A stretch of DNA of 64,000 nt from Propionibacteriaceae bacterium (lineage in GTDB: Bacteria > Actinomycetota > Actinomycetes > Propionibacteriales > Propionibacteriaceae), in NCBI GenBank assembly GCA_031265875.1, contig JAISCA010000063.1, forward strand, positions 1 through 64,000, given 5' to 3'. Within the stretch, counting starts at the first letter, position 1. Every line of letters starts with the position of its first letter. Position numbers and translations under genes: made by a program. The notes beneath the pieces were generated by a model, which worked only from the letters and a program-made list of their open reading frames with translations, searched no databases and had not been told where the DNA came from. Positions 43,138 through 52,417 of this stretch are shown piece by piece.

Positions 43138-44314
43138 GGACGGTCCTTCCCCGGTAGCGGGCGATGGCGGCGACGTCTTTGTCCCCCCGGCCGGACAGGC
43201 AGACCACGATGTGTTGGTCGGGTCGGTAACGCTGGGCGATCTGACGGACATGGGCGATGGCGTGGGCTGACTCGATGGCGCAGATGACGCCTTCCGTCTG
43301 GGCCAGGTACTCGAAGGCCTCGACCGCCTGCTGGTCCGTCACCGGCACGTAGCTGGCCCGCCCGCTGTCGTGCAACCAGGCGTGCTCGGGGCCGATGCCG
43401 GGATAGTCCAGGCCAGCCGAGATGGAGTAGACCGGCGCGATCTGGCCGTCCTGGTCCTGGCAGAAATACGACTTCATGCCGTGGAAGACCCCGACCTGGC
43501 CCCGGGCGATGGTGGCGGCGTGCTGGTCGGTGTCGACGCCCAAGCCGGCCGCCTCGCAGCCGATCAATTCGACGGTCGGCTGATCGATGAAGTCATAGAA
43601 AGAGCCGATGGCGTTGGAGCCGCCGCCGACGCAGGCCACCACGGCGGCCGGCAGGGACCCGGCTTGGGCTTCCAACTGGGCTCTGATCTCGCGGCCGATG
43701 ACGGACTGGAAGTCTCGCACCATCTGGGGGAAGGGGTGCGGTCCCATGACCGAGCCGAGCACGTAGAGGGTGTCTTGGACCCGGCTGGTCCATTCCCGCA
43801 TGGCCTCGTTGACGGCGTCCTTCAAGGTCATGGTGCCCGAGGTGACCGGATGCACGGTGGCGCCCAGCAACTCCATCCGGTAGACGTTGAGGGCCTGGCG
43901 TTCGGTGTCCTCCCGGCCCATGAAGATCTCGCACTCCAGCCCCATCAAGGCGGCGGCCGTGGCGGTGGCGACGCCGTGCTGGCCGGCTCCGGTCTCGGCG
44001 ATGACACGGGTCTTGCCCATCTTGCGGGCCAGCAAGGTTTGACCTAAGACATTGTTGATCTTGTGCGAGCCGGTGTGGTTGAGATCCTCCCGCTTGAGCC
44101 AGATCTGGGCCCCGCCCAGGTCGGCCGTCATCCGGTCGGCCCGGTACAGCAGTGAGGGCCGGCCGGCGTAGTCACGCAACAACTGGGCCAACTCCGCCTG
44201 GAAGGCGGGGTCCAGGCGGTAGCGCTGGTAGGCCTGGTTCAGGCCGATCAGCTCGTTCATCAAGGTCTCGGGGATGTACTGCCCCCCGTAGGGACCGTAA
44301 CGGCCCTGATTCAT
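43130..44314 (-). CDS. trpB: Tryptophan synthase beta chain
   Basis: 394 residues. [13 protein letters not shown] carries the PLP lysine, and [13 protein letters not shown] and [12 protein letters not shown] bind the cofactor phosphate. It joins indole and serine to tryptophan. The ATG at 44314 gives [18 protein letters not shown], the family start, and overlaps the trpCF stop by 4 bases. Confidence 0.97.
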   Translation of the reverse strand: MNQGRYGPYGGQYIPETLMNELIGLNQAYQRYRLDPAFQAELAQLLRDYAGRPSLLYRADRMTADLGGAQIWLKREDLNHTGSHKINNVLGQTLLARKMGKTRVIAETGAGQHGVATATAAALMGLECEIFMGREDTERQALNVYRMELLGATVHPVTSGTMTLKDAVNEAMREWTSRVQDTLYVLGSVMGPHPFPQMVRDFQSVIGREIRAQLEAQAGSLPAAVVACVGGGSNAIGSFYDFIDQPTVELIGCEAAGLGVDTDQHAATIARGQVGVFHGMKSYFCQDQDGQIAPVYSISAGLDYPGIGPEHAWLHDSGRASYVPVTDQQAVEAFEYLAQTEGVICAIESAHAIAHVRQIAQRYRPDQHIVVCLSGRGDKDVAAIARYRGRTVHE

Positions 44315-45855
44315 GACGACTCCTTCCCTGCGGTCTCCGATGGGGCGTCGAGTACGGGGGCGGCCTGTCGGCGCCCGGCCCAGTCGCGGTCCCCGCCCTC
44401 GCTGGAGTCCGCGTACGCGCTGGAGTCCGCGTACAGCCCATGGACGGCCCAACCGGCCCGCCGGGCCAACCGGGGGCTGCCCCAAGCGTGGGTCCGGGCG
44501 GTCAGGGCGATCATCTTGGCCGGGTCCTTGGCCCCGGCGGTCTCCGCCCCCGAGGACAGGTCGAGGACGGGGTGGCCGGGCACTTGGAGGGCCTGGTCCA
44601 AGTTGTCGAGGTCGATACCGCCAGCTAAGAACCACGGTTTGTCTATTACGGGTAAGTCGGACCAATCCAGCCGCCGCCCGGAACCAGCTCCGGCGTCCAA
44701 CAGGACGGCGTCGGCCGCCGCCGCGGCGGCCCAAACCTCCGGACCAGGCGAGCGGTCCAAGCGGACGGCCTTGATCACCCTCAGCCCGGCCGTCCGGCGC
44801 AGACGGGCGACCTGCTCGGCCGACTCCTGGCCGTGCAATTGGATCAGATCGATCGTGCCGGCGGCGCCCAGCTGGGCGATCGCGGACTCGTCGGCGTCCA
44901 CGAAGACGCCGACGGCGGCGATGCCCGGGTCCAGCTGGGCCCGTAGTCGACTGGCCTGGTCGGGATCGACCTGGCGGGAGCTGGGGGCGAAGACGAAGCC
45001 GACGTAGTCGGGCCGGGCCTGGTTGGCGGCCGCCACGTCCTGGGGCCGGCTCAGCCCGCAGAGCTTGATCCGGGGCAGCTCGGAGCGGAGCTGGTCCAAG
45101 GCCTGGGCCTTGTCCGGGGCCGTCATCAACCGCTCGCCCACCAACACGGCGTCGACCCCGGCCCGGCGCAGCCGGGCGACGTCGCCCGGGCTGTGGACGC
45201 CGGACTCGGCCACCAGGGTGACCTGGTCCGGCAGCGCCCCGGCCAGCCGCTCGGTCAAGGCCAGATCGACCTGGAAAGTGGCCAGGTCGCGGTTGTTGAC
45301 CCCGATCAGACGGGCTCCGGCCGTCACCGCCTGGTCGATCTCGGCCTGGTCGTGGGTCTCGACCAGACAGGCCAGGCCCAAGTCACCGGCCAAGGCCAGC
45401 CAGTCGGCCAACTGGGTCCCGCTGAGCAAGCGGCAGATCAAGAGGACGGCGGCCGCCCCCAGCGTCCGGGCCTGGTAGATCTGATACGGGTCGACCACGA
45501 AGTCCTTGCGCAGGGTCGGCGTCGTCACGGCCGCCGCGATCTGGGCCAGGTAGTCGTCGGAGCCGAGGAAGAACTCTGGCTCGGTCAAGACCGAGATGGC
45601 GCTGGCCCCGGCGGCAGCGTACTGACGGGCGATCGAGACCGGGTCGAAGTCGGCCGCGATCAGACCCTTCGAGGGCGAGGCCCGCTTGACCTCGCAGATG
45701 AAGGACAGGCCGCCGGCGGCCAGCGCGCGTTCGAAGTCGGCCCCCCGGCCCAGCCCCAGCGCCTCAGCCCGACGGCGCATCTCAGCCAGCGGCAGAGCGG
45801 CCTGTTCCGCCGCCACGCGCTGACGGGTCTGGTGGGCGATGCGATCGAGGATCAT
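44311..45855 (-). CDS. trpCF: Bifunctional indole-3-glycerol-phosphate synthase / phosphoribosylanthranilate isomerase
   Basis: 514 residues. The N-terminal half (about 1-255) is TrpC, with [11 protein letters not shown] and [12 protein letters not shown]. The second half (about 258-450) is TrpF, starting with [11 protein letters not shown] and including [21 protein letters not shown] and LAGGIDLDN. The fusion performs two successive steps of tryptophan synthesis. A tail of about 60 residues with [11 protein letters not shown] duplication follows the isomerase and has no known role. ATG 45855 overlaps trpD by 4 bases. Confidence 0.95.
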   Translation of the reverse strand: MILDRIAHQTRQRVAAEQAALPLAEMRRRAEALGLGRGADFERALAAGGLSFICEVKRASPSKGLIAADFDPVSIARQYAAAGASAISVLTEPEFFLGSDDYLAQIAAAVTTPTLRKDFVVDPYQIYQARTLGAAAVLLICRLLSGTQLADWLALAGDLGLACLVETHDQAEIDQAVTAGARLIGVNNRDLATFQVDLALTERLAGALPDQVTLVAESGVHSPGDVARLRRAGVDAVLVGERLMTAPDKAQALDQLRSELPRIKLCGLSRPQDVAAANQARPDYVGFVFAPSSRQVDPDQASRLRAQLDPGIAAVGVFVDADESAIAQLGAAGTIDLIQLHGQESAEQVARLRRTAGLRVIKAVRLDRSPGPEVWAAAAAADAVLLDAGAGSGRRLDWSDLPVIDKPWFLAGGIDLDNLDQALQVPGHPVLDLSSGAETAGAKDPAKMIALTARTHAWGSPRLARRAGWAVHGLYADSSAYADSSEGGDRDWAGRRQAAPVLDAPSETAGKESS

Positions 45856-46874
45856 GCCGGCGGCCGCTGGGACAAGGCGATGAAGCGTTCGAGTTGGGTC
45901 TGGGCCCGGCCCGAGTCGATCAGGTGGCGGGCCTGCTCGACCGCCTCGGCCAGTGAGACCGAGTCATGGGCCAGGTAGATGGCGGCGGCCGAGTTCAAGA
46001 TCACGGCGTCCCGCTTGGGGCCGGGCTGCCCGGCCAAGATGGCGCGGGTGATGTCGGCGTTCTCCCCCGGGCTGCCGCCGACCAACTCGGACTTGTCGCA
46101 GCGGGCGAAACCGTAGGCCTCCGGAGTCCAGACGGAGCGCTGGAACCAGCCCTCGCGCAACTCGCAGACGGTGGTGGGGGCGCTGATCGAGATCTCGTCC
46201 AGGCCGTCCTGGCCGTGCACCACCAAGGCCCGTTTGACCCCTAGATTGGCCAGCACCTGGGTCATCGGTTCGACCAAGTCCTCGTCGTACACGCCCAGCA
46301 ACTCGTAATTGGCTCCGGCCGGGTTGACCAAGGGACCCAGGACGTTGAAGATGGTGCGGATGCCGAGGGCCTGGCGGACCGGCGCGACGTAGCGCATGGC
46401 GATGTGGTAATTCTGGGCGAACAAGAAACACAGATTGATAGTGCGGAGGATGTGGAGGGAGTGCTCCGGGCTGATCGTGATGTCGACCCCGAGAGCCTCT
46501 AGGACGTCGGCCGCGCCGGACTTGGAGGAAGCCGCCCGGTTGCCGTGTTTGGCCACCGGCACGCCGGCGGCCGAGATGACCATGGCCGAGGTGGTGGAGA
46601 TGTTGAAGCTGTTGGAGCGGTCGCCGCCGGTGCCGACGATCTCCAACACGTCCATGTCGTGCAGCAGCCGGATGCAGTGCTGGCGCATGCCAGCGGCCGA
46701 GCCGGTGATCTCGTCGATGGTCTCGCCCTTGACCGACATGGCGGTCAAATAGGCCGCCATCTGGATGTCGGAGGCGTCGCCGCGCATGATCTCGTCCATC
46801 ACGGCGTTGGCCATGTCGTAGCCCAGGTCCTCGTGGCGGGCGGCTCTAGCGATGGCTTCCTTGATCACGGTCAC
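45852..46874 (-). CDS. trpD: Anthranilate phosphoribosyltransferase
   Basis: 340 residues. EIVGTGGDRSNSFNISTT is the PRPP-binding signature, with KHGNRAASSKSGAADVLEALG after it and FNVLGPLVNPA later. It attaches phosphoribose to anthranilate. GTG at 46874 overlaps the trpG stop in a GTGA junction, like its neighbours; a second GTG at 46868 has better spacing from AAGGGG and is the alternative. Confidence 0.95.
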   Translation of the reverse strand: MTVIKEAIARAARHEDLGYDMANAVMDEIMRGDASDIQMAAYLTAMSVKGETIDEITGSAAGMRQHCIRLLHDMDVLEIVGTGGDRSNSFNISTTSAMVISAAGVPVAKHGNRAASSKSGAADVLEALGVDITISPEHSLHILRTINLCFLFAQNYHIAMRYVAPVRQALGIRTIFNVLGPLVNPAGANYELLGVYDEDLVEPMTQVLANLGVKRALVVHGQDGLDEISISAPTTVCELREGWFQRSVWTPEAYGFARCDKSELVGGSPGENADITRAILAGQPGPKRDAVILNSAAAIYLAHDSVSLAEAVEQARHLIDSGRAQTQLERFIALSQRPPA

Positions 46875-47506
46875 CCCTTCGTCGGTGGCTGGTGCGGTCC
46901 GGGCAGGCTCAAGAAGTTGGCCATGATGGCCGGACCGGTCGGAGTCAGGATCGACTCCGGATGGAATTGGATGCCGAAGACCGGCCACCGCCGATGGGCC
47001 ACCGCCATGATCTCGCCGTCGGCGCTGCGCGCGACCGGTTGGAGGTCGTCCGGCCAGGGCTGGTCCGAGGCGGCCAGGGAGTGGTAGCGAGCGGCCTCGA
47101 TGGTGGCGGGCAGGCCGGCGAAGAGAGGGCAGTCGAGGTCGAGCCGGACCGGCCAGGCCTGGCCGTGGACGAGTTGGCGGGCGTAGCCGATCTCGGCCCC
47201 GAAGGCTTGGCAGATGGCCTGATGGCCCAGACAGACGCCCAGGATGGGTTGGCGCCCGGCCAGCGCGGTGATGGCTTCCAGGCAGACCCCGGCTTGGCTG
47301 GGCCGCCCCGGACCAGGCGAGACGATGATGTGGCTGGGGGCGAGGGCGGCGATCTCGGACACAGTCAACTCATCGTTGCGGACGACCCGGACCAGGTCGG
47401 CCGGGGCCGGCCGGTCAGCCGGATCCAAGTTTTGACAAAGCAATCCGCCGACCAGTTGGTAGAGGTTGTATGAGAAAGAGTCATAGTTGTCGATCAGCAG
47501 GATCAT
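46871..47506 (-). CDS. trpG: Anthranilate synthase component II (glutamine amidotransferase)
   Basis: 211 residues. LLIDNYDSFSYNL, the oxyanion motif SPGPGRPSQAG, the nucleophile in LGVCLGHQAI and the His/Glu pair in GIQFHPESILTP show a complete class-I amidotransferase. It supplies ammonia to TrpE; a shared role in p-aminobenzoate synthesis is possible. ATG 47506 overlaps the trpE stop by 4 bases. Confidence 0.95.
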   Translation of the reverse strand: MILLIDNYDSFSYNLYQLVGGLLCQNLDPADRPAPADLVRVVRNDELTVSEIAALAPSHIIVSPGPGRPSQAGVCLEAITALAGRQPILGVCLGHQAICQAFGAEIGYARQLVHGQAWPVRLDLDCPLFAGLPATIEAARYHSLAASDQPWPDDLQPVARSADGEIMAVAHRRWPVFGIQFHPESILTPTGPAIMANFLSLPGPHQPPTKG

Positions 47507-48978
47507 GGCCGCTCCTGGGCGTTCCAGAGCAAGGCGTCGACCACGGCCTGGGCCTTATTACGGCACTCCTGGTGCTCTTTGAGCGGGTCGGAGTCGGCCA
47601 CGATGCCAGCTCCCGCCCGCACATGCACGCGCTGGCGACGTTTGAAGGCCAGCCGGATGGCGATGCAGGTGTCGACTTCGCCGGTCAGGGAGAGGTAGCC
47701 CAAGGCGCCGCCGTAGATGCCACGGGTGGCGCCTTCGAGCTGGTCGATGATTTGGCAGGCCCGGATCTTGGGCGCTCCGGACAGGGTTCCGGCCGGCAGG
47801 ACGGCGGCGATGACGTCGGCGGCGGATTTGTCGTCGCGGACCTGTCCGGCCACGGCCGAGGCGATGTGCATGACGTGGGAGTAGCGCTCGACGCTGCGGT
47901 AACGCTCGACGGCGACGCTGCCGAAACGACAGACCTTGCCCAGGTCGTTGCGGCCCAGGTCGACCAGCATGTCGTGCTCGGACAGCTCCTTGCGGTCGGC
48001 CAGCAGTTCTCGCTCCAAGGCCAGGTCTTGGGCGGGAGTGCCGCCTCTGGGCCGGGTGCCAGCCAGGGGGAAGGTGGCGGCTCGGCCCTGACGCAGCCGG
48101 ACCAGGGTTTCGGGCGAGGCCCCGGCGATCTCGACGTCGTCGCTGGCCAAGTAGAACAGGTAGGGCGAGGGATTGATCTGGCGCAGCCGGCGGTAGGTCT
48201 CGAACAGTGAGCCGGTGGCCTCGGCCGACCAGCGATTGGACAGGACGACCTGGAAGATGTCGCCCTCATGGATCAGGTGACGGGCCTGTTCGACCATGGC
48301 GCCGTAGCGCTCCTGGTCGAACAGGGCCTCGAAGGGCGAGCTCAGGCGCAGGGGCGGCGGATCGGCCGGTCGGCCGTGGGCGATCAGGTCGGCCAGCTGC
48401 TCCAGTTGGGCGCAGGCCCTCCGGTAGTTCTCCGGCACGGCGTCGGTCTTGACGTTGGCGATCAGGTGGATGCGGCCCTCCAGGTGGTCGTAGGCCACCA
48501 CCTTGTCGAACAGCATCAGGTCGACGTCTTGGAAGGCCTCGTCGTCCGGCCCTGGGCTGGGCCGGGCCAAGCTGGGCTCGGCGTATTTGACGTAGTCGTA
48601 GGCGAAGTAGCCCACCAGGCCGCCGCTGAAGGGCGGCAGTCCGGGCAGGACTGGGCTGCGGTTGTCGTCTAAGACGCGCTGGATCTGCTGGCCCGGATCG
48701 GTCGTGGCGATCTCGAAGCGGGCCCCGTTGTCGATCGTCAGGAGGCCGTCCCGGCAGGTCAAACAGAGTTTGGGATCGTAGCCCAGGAAGGTGTAGCGGC
48801 CCCGGTCGTCGGCTTCGGCCAAGGACTCCAGGATGAAAGCTTGTCGGCTGAGCGCCTTCAAGACCAGGAAGGCCTCGTCCGGCTCCCGCGTGGTGGCCGG
48901 CAAGCTGGTGTGGACTGGCACCATGGCCCAGTCGCGCGCTAGCTCGGCGACTTGGCTGAGGGTCGGTTGAAAGTCCAT
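47503..48978 (-). CDS. trpE: Anthranilate synthase component I
   Basis: 491 residues. The tryptophan feedback-site motif is AFILESLAEADDRGRYTFLG, and the chorismate domain holds PLAGTRPRGGTP, LDLGRNDLGKV-type LVDLGRNDLGKV, GTLSGAPKIRA and AGAGIVADSDP. It makes anthranilate with TrpG. ATG 48978 is preferred, with AGGA upstream; the ATG at 49026 coincides with a TATGCT -10-like hexamer (about 49028-49023) and is probably promoter. No Trp-codon leader peptide is seen, so regulation by attenuation is unlikely. Confidence 0.94.
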   Translation of the reverse strand: MDFQPTLSQVAELARDWAMVPVHTSLPATTREPDEAFLVLKALSRQAFILESLAEADDRGRYTFLGYDPKLCLTCRDGLLTIDNGARFEIATTDPGQQIQRVLDDNRSPVLPGLPPFSGGLVGYFAYDYVKYAEPSLARPSPGPDDEAFQDVDLMLFDKVVAYDHLEGRIHLIANVKTDAVPENYRRACAQLEQLADLIAHGRPADPPPLRLSSPFEALFDQERYGAMVEQARHLIHEGDIFQVVLSNRWSAEATGSLFETYRRLRQINPSPYLFYLASDDVEIAGASPETLVRLRQGRAATFPLAGTRPRGGTPAQDLALERELLADRKELSEHDMLVDLGRNDLGKVCRFGSVAVERYRSVERYSHVMHIASAVAGQVRDDKSAADVIAAVLPAGTLSGAPKIRACQIIDQLEGATRGIYGGALGYLSLTGEVDTCIAIRLAFKRRQRVHVRAGAGIVADSDPLKEHQECRNKAQAVVDALLWNAQERP

Positions 48979-49117
48979 CGAGTCCTGGTCTTGGTCGGCT
49001 GGGGCGGGCGGTCCGAGGTCCAGCATAACCCGGCTGGGGGACGATGCCGGCGGATGGGCTGGAGGCGGGCGGCGGCGGCGTCCTGGGGCGGGCCAGCCGG
49101 CCCGGTCAGCGGCCAGG

Positions 49118-50593
49118 TCAGGTGGCCGGTCCGGAGTCGGCCGGGCTGGCCCCGACCGATCCGGTGCGACGGCGGGCGTCCCAAAGGGCCACCAGAGAAG
49201 CCACTCCGATCAAGCCGCAAGCCACCCACAGGCCCCGGCTGGCGGCTTGCTTGGCCGCCTCGGCCAGGCCGACTCGAGGCGTCTGGACGGCCAGGTGGGT
49301 GAAGTAGATGGCCAAGACGACGGCGGTGCCGACGGCCGAGCCGAAGCGCTGGCCGACTTGTAGCACGGCCCCGGCCACACCGCCGAATTGGGGCGGGATG
49401 TCCTGGAAGGTCAGGACTTGGTTGGGCGAGATGACGGCTCCGTTGCCACAGCCGGCCACCATCATGGCGCCGGCCAATAGCCAGGGCAGCCAGGCGGTGG
49501 GGGAGAGACGGATGACATTGTCGACCAGGAGCAGGCCGACCAAGGACAGGGCCAGGCCGCCCACCACCAAGCGGCGGCCGAAGCGGGTGACCAAGCGGGA
49601 GGACAAGCTGGCCGACAGCCCGGAGGCGATGGCGTTGGGCACCGCCACCAGGCCAGCCACCAAGGCGGTTTGGCCGAGGCCGGACTGCAGCATCAAAGAG
49701 ACGATCAGGAAGAGGCTGGTGAAACCGGCGAAATAAGCCAGGCCGACGGCCGCTCCGAAGCGGAAGGCGACATTGCCGATCAGGCTGGGGTCGAGCACGG
49801 CGGCGCCGCAGCGGGCTTGGTAGCGGCGCTCCCACAGGTAGGCCAGAGGGGCCAGTAGGACCGCTCCGGCCAGCCACCACCAGCGCTCGGGCTGGTCCCA
49901 GAAACCGGATTGCGGCGTGGTCACGAAGGGGAACATGGCCGCCGCCGTGCCCAGTCCGATCAGAGTCAGACCGACCGGGTCGAGCCGGCTGCGGGCGGCC
50001 TGGGCGGCGGGGGCCGGCAGCAGGCGCCGGCTCAGCACCAGCACCGTCAGGCAGACCGGCAGGTTGATCCAGAAGACCCAGCGCCAGCCCGTGGTCGGCC
50101 CGAAGGCGGTCAGCGAGAGGCCGCCCAAGAGCGGACCCAGAGCGGTCGAGACGCCGATCACGCCGCCGAACAGACCGAAGGCGCGGGCCCGTTCGGCGCC
50201 CCGGAAGAGCTGTTGGATGAGGCCGGAGACCTGGGGGTTGAGCATGCCGGCGCAGGCCCCTTGGAGCAAGCGGAGGATGGACAATTGGGTGTCGGTTTGG
50301 GAGGCCCCGGCCAGTAGGCTGGTCAATCCGAAACCGGCTGTGGCCAAGCTGAACATGAAGCGCCGGCCCCGAGCGTCGCCGATCCGGCCGGCTGGCACCA
50401 GGCAGAGACCGAAGGCCAAGGAGTAGCCGGCCACGATCAATTGCAGCTCGGTCGGCCCGGCCCGGAGGGTCTGTTGGATCGACGGCAAGGCGACGTTGAC
50501 GATGGAGACGTCGAGCATGGTGACGAACCCGGCGGCGAAGCAGACTCCCAACGCCCGCCAGCGTCGGGGGTCAGCCGATGTGATCTGGTCCAT
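49118..50593 (-). CDS. DHA2-family (14-helix) MFS drug exporter
   Basis: 491 residues with about 14 hydrophobic segments. MLDVSIVNVALPSIQ is the DHA2 motif D1, GRIGDARGRRFMF the loop 2-3 motif, and GPLLGGLSL with WRWVFWINLPV is typical of EmrB/QacA exporters. CATAAT at 50606-50601 ends seven bases before ATG 50593, suggesting leaderless transcription. A perfect hairpin (50611-50664) lies just upstream of that hexamer. The substrate is unknown. It runs in the same direction as trpE, 90 bases away, but with no coupling. Confidence 0.9.
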   Translation of the reverse strand: MDQITSADPRRWRALGVCFAAGFVTMLDVSIVNVALPSIQQTLRAGPTELQLIVAGYSLAFGLCLVPAGRIGDARGRRFMFSLATAGFGLTSLLAGASQTDTQLSILRLLQGACAGMLNPQVSGLIQQLFRGAERARAFGLFGGVIGVSTALGPLLGGLSLTAFGPTTGWRWVFWINLPVCLTVLVLSRRLLPAPAAQAARSRLDPVGLTLIGLGTAAAMFPFVTTPQSGFWDQPERWWWLAGAVLLAPLAYLWERRYQARCGAAVLDPSLIGNVAFRFGAAVGLAYFAGFTSLFLIVSLMLQSGLGQTALVAGLVAVPNAIASGLSASLSSRLVTRFGRRLVVGGLALSLVGLLLVDNVIRLSPTAWLPWLLAGAMMVAGCGNGAVISPNQVLTFQDIPPQFGGVAGAVLQVGQRFGSAVGTAVVLAIYFTHLAVQTPRVGLAEAAKQAASRGLWVACGLIGVASLVALWDARRRTGSVGASPADSGPAT

Positions 50594-50610
50594 CGACTTG
50601 ATTATGGCGC

Positions 50611-50664
50611 CCTGGGCCTAGTGTCCCCCGCCGCGAACTTCTGGCGGGGGACACTAGGCCCAGG
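50611..50664. repeat. Perfect 22-bp inverted repeat related to the CTAG elements
   Basis: Arms 50611-50632 and 50643-50664 pair at all 22 positions around the loop GCGAACTTCT. The arms contain CTAGTGTCCCCCGCC, identical to the palindrome arm at 6685-6699, and loop plus right arm equals the right terminal repeat of the element at 6520 with two changes. It lies between the DHA2 exporter promoter and the NUDIX gene. Confidence 0.75.
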
Positions 50665-50753
50665 CGGCCGGATGGCGACCAGGAAGGCTTCGTCCGGGGG
50701 CTGGGGGAACCACGATGTTGGTCAGGCCGGGCCCGAACGGACACAATGGAGAG

Positions 50754-51452
50754 GTGCGTATCGTCGGAGTGCCGGTGGCGGGCGGGCCGGCTGTGATCGA
50801 CCGGCTGGTCGGCCACGCCGAGGACCCGGTCGCGCTGCTTAGGGCCGATGGCTACGCCATCCGACGCCTCCTGTCGGTCACCGGCCTGGCGCCTGACCTG
50901 GTGGTGACGGCCCAGGTCAGCCGCCGCCACGAGTGGACGGCCCGGCTGGCCCGGCGTCGTCGGACCAGATCGCCGCAGTCGGCCAGTGGCGAGATCCCGC
51001 GCCGGCAGCGGGTGGCGGCGTACGCCATCGGCTTGTCCGACTCCGGCCTGTTGGCCACCCAGTTCTCCGACCGCACGGCGGCGGCCGGCCTGTGGGGTCT
51101 GCCCGGCGGCGGCCTCTTGACCGGCGAGTCGGCCGCTCAGGCGGTGGTGCGCGAAATCGAGGAGGAGACCAGCCAGCGCGTCCGCTTGATCCGGGTGCTC
51201 GACATCCAATCCGACCATTGGGTGGGTCAGTCTCCCACTGGCCAGTGGGAAGACTTCCACGCTTTGCGGCTGATCTACCTGGGCCGGATCGACCACCCCA
51301 CCCGTCCGGTCGTGGTCGACGTCGGAGGCACCACGGCGGCGGCCATCTGGGTGCCGCTCGGCCACTGGCGCCAGGTCGGGTGGTCGGCTGGCCACCGGGC
51401 CATCTTGGGCCGCCACCTCGACCGTCTGATCCGGACCGCCGTAGAGACCTGA
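50754..51452 (+). CDS. NUDIX hydrolase
   Basis: 232 residues from the GTG at 50754. The NUDIX box GLLTGESAAQAVVREIEEET (G-x5-E-x7-REIEEE) lies near residue 125, preceded by AGLWGLPGGG. The first 80 residues are an extension with a basic patch. It hydrolyses a nucleoside-diphosphate-linked compound; substrate not predictable. CACAAT at 50742-50747 ends six bases before the GTG, as for mca. The ATG at 50715 is an alternative start adding 13 residues. Confidence 0.85.
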   Translation: MRIVGVPVAGGPAVIDRLVGHAEDPVALLRADGYAIRRLLSVTGLAPDLVVTAQVSRRHEWTARLARRRRTRSPQSASGEIPRRQRVAAYAIGLSDSGLLATQFSDRTAAAGLWGLPGGGLLTGESAAQAVVREIEEETSQRVRLIRVLDIQSDHWVGQSPTGQWEDFHALRLIYLGRIDHPTRPVVVDVGGTTAAAIWVPLGHWRQVGWSAGHRAILGRHLDRLIRTAVET

Positions 51453-51486
51453 GCCGCCCTCTGGCGGAGCTAACCCTTTGGTCAGA

Positions 51487-51512
51487 TCGGCCCGGCCCTT
51501 CGGCCGGGCCGA
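51487..51512. terminator. Bidirectional terminator hairpin
   Basis: TCGGCCCGGCC (51487-51497) and GGCCGGGCCGA (51502-51512) pair perfectly over a CTTC loop, between the convergent NUDIX gene and the membrane protein gene. Confidence 0.7.
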
Positions 51513-51524
51513 CCCCTTGGACGG

Positions 51525-52229
51525 TCAGGCGTCTATGTACAGACGGGAGAGATCGATGTCGTACTTCTTGACCAAGAGGTTCTTGTAGAAGCCGGTGGCC
51601 GTGAGCAGGCCCAGGATCAGCGCCATCAGCGAACCGGCGCCGAGCAGGACGAGGCCCGTGCCCGAGGCGCTCAAATTATCCATGAAGTCAGCGGTGCTGA
51701 CCGTGATCACCCGGTTGATGAACACGCCGACCAGGACGACCACGATCAGCGTCGCGAACGAAGTCGTCCGGGAGACCTTGTGCTCGTGCGCGCCGACCTT
51801 GGCGTGGAGCACCAAATAGGTGATGAAGAAGGTGGCGGCGTAAATCAGCCAGGGCACGGGGTAGAGCAGCACCGGGATTTTCGGACTGAGCAGATTCAGC
51901 CCCAGCATGACCAGACAGAGCAACAGCGTGGCCACTTCGAACATCAGGCCGGTTTGGGTCAGGTAGGTGTTCGCCACCCGGTTCCGTTTGGTCTCCGAGC
52001 TCCAGATGGCGAACGCCAGACCGCCGAGCGCGCAAGCGGCTTGGACGAACGCCAGCACTATGCCGATCGGCATCCGTTCCGCTTCCCCGACGAAGAAGGC
52101 GAGCACGGCGATGAGGAGACCGATGATCGGGATGGTGTACAGATTGAAGCTATTATAAATTTTACTTTGCTGTATGTTCTGCGCGAACACATAGCTCTCC
52201 GCCTGCTCTTTGCTGTTGATCTCAGGCAT
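51525..52229 (-). CDS. Multi-spanning membrane protein of unknown function
   Basis: 234 residues with about six hydrophobic helices (for example IPIIGLLIAVLAFFV, VATLLLCLVMLGL, TFFITYLVLHAKV-region, FATLIVVVLVGVFI). The N-terminal cytoplasmic stretch is polar, MPEINSKEQAESYVFAQNIQ. No family is recognised. ATG 52229 follows AGAGGAG. Its 5' end is unusually AT-rich for this genome (52141-52200 contains TATTATAAATTTTAC), with amino acids such as Asn, Lys, Ile and Tyr more frequent than in neighbours, which hints at recent transfer. Confidence 0.75.
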   Translation of the reverse strand: MPEINSKEQAESYVFAQNIQQSKIYNSFNLYTIPIIGLLIAVLAFFVGEAERMPIGIVLAFVQAACALGGLAFAIWSSETKRNRVANTYLTQTGLMFEVATLLLCLVMLGLNLLSPKIPVLLYPVPWLIYAATFFITYLVLHAKVGAHEHKVSRTTSFATLIVVVLVGVFINRVITVSTADFMDNLSASGTGLVLLGAGSLMALILGLLTATGFYKNLLVKKYDIDLSRLYIDA

Positions 52230-52343
52230 CATTCTCCTCTGGTCGGAGTCCAGTCGGGATATATCCCAGGTTGAGTTTAGTGGCCCACTGATGACTTGGT
52301 TGAGGGGGTCGGGGTCGGGCATTAACGGGAGCGGGAAAGGGAT

Positions 52344-52375
52344 CGGCGGGCCGGTCCCGCAGGACCGACCCGCCG
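52344..52375 (-). terminator. Terminator hairpin after the Bax-inhibitor-like gene
   Basis: CGGCGGG plus CCGGTCC pair with GGACCG plus CCCGCCG across a four-base loop, 14 base pairs with one wobble. On the minus strand it is followed by ATCCCTTTCCC. It lies 43 bases past the stop of the gene at 52418. Confidence 0.65.
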
Positions 52376-52417
52376 AGTGGTGGGTGGGATAGGCACGACG
52401 AAGGGCCGCAGCGACCG

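Noticed and set aside
48979-49117. trp attenuator with leader peptide
   Set aside because: The 5' region of trpE has no short frame with tandem Trp codons and no antiterminator-terminator pair that I can see.
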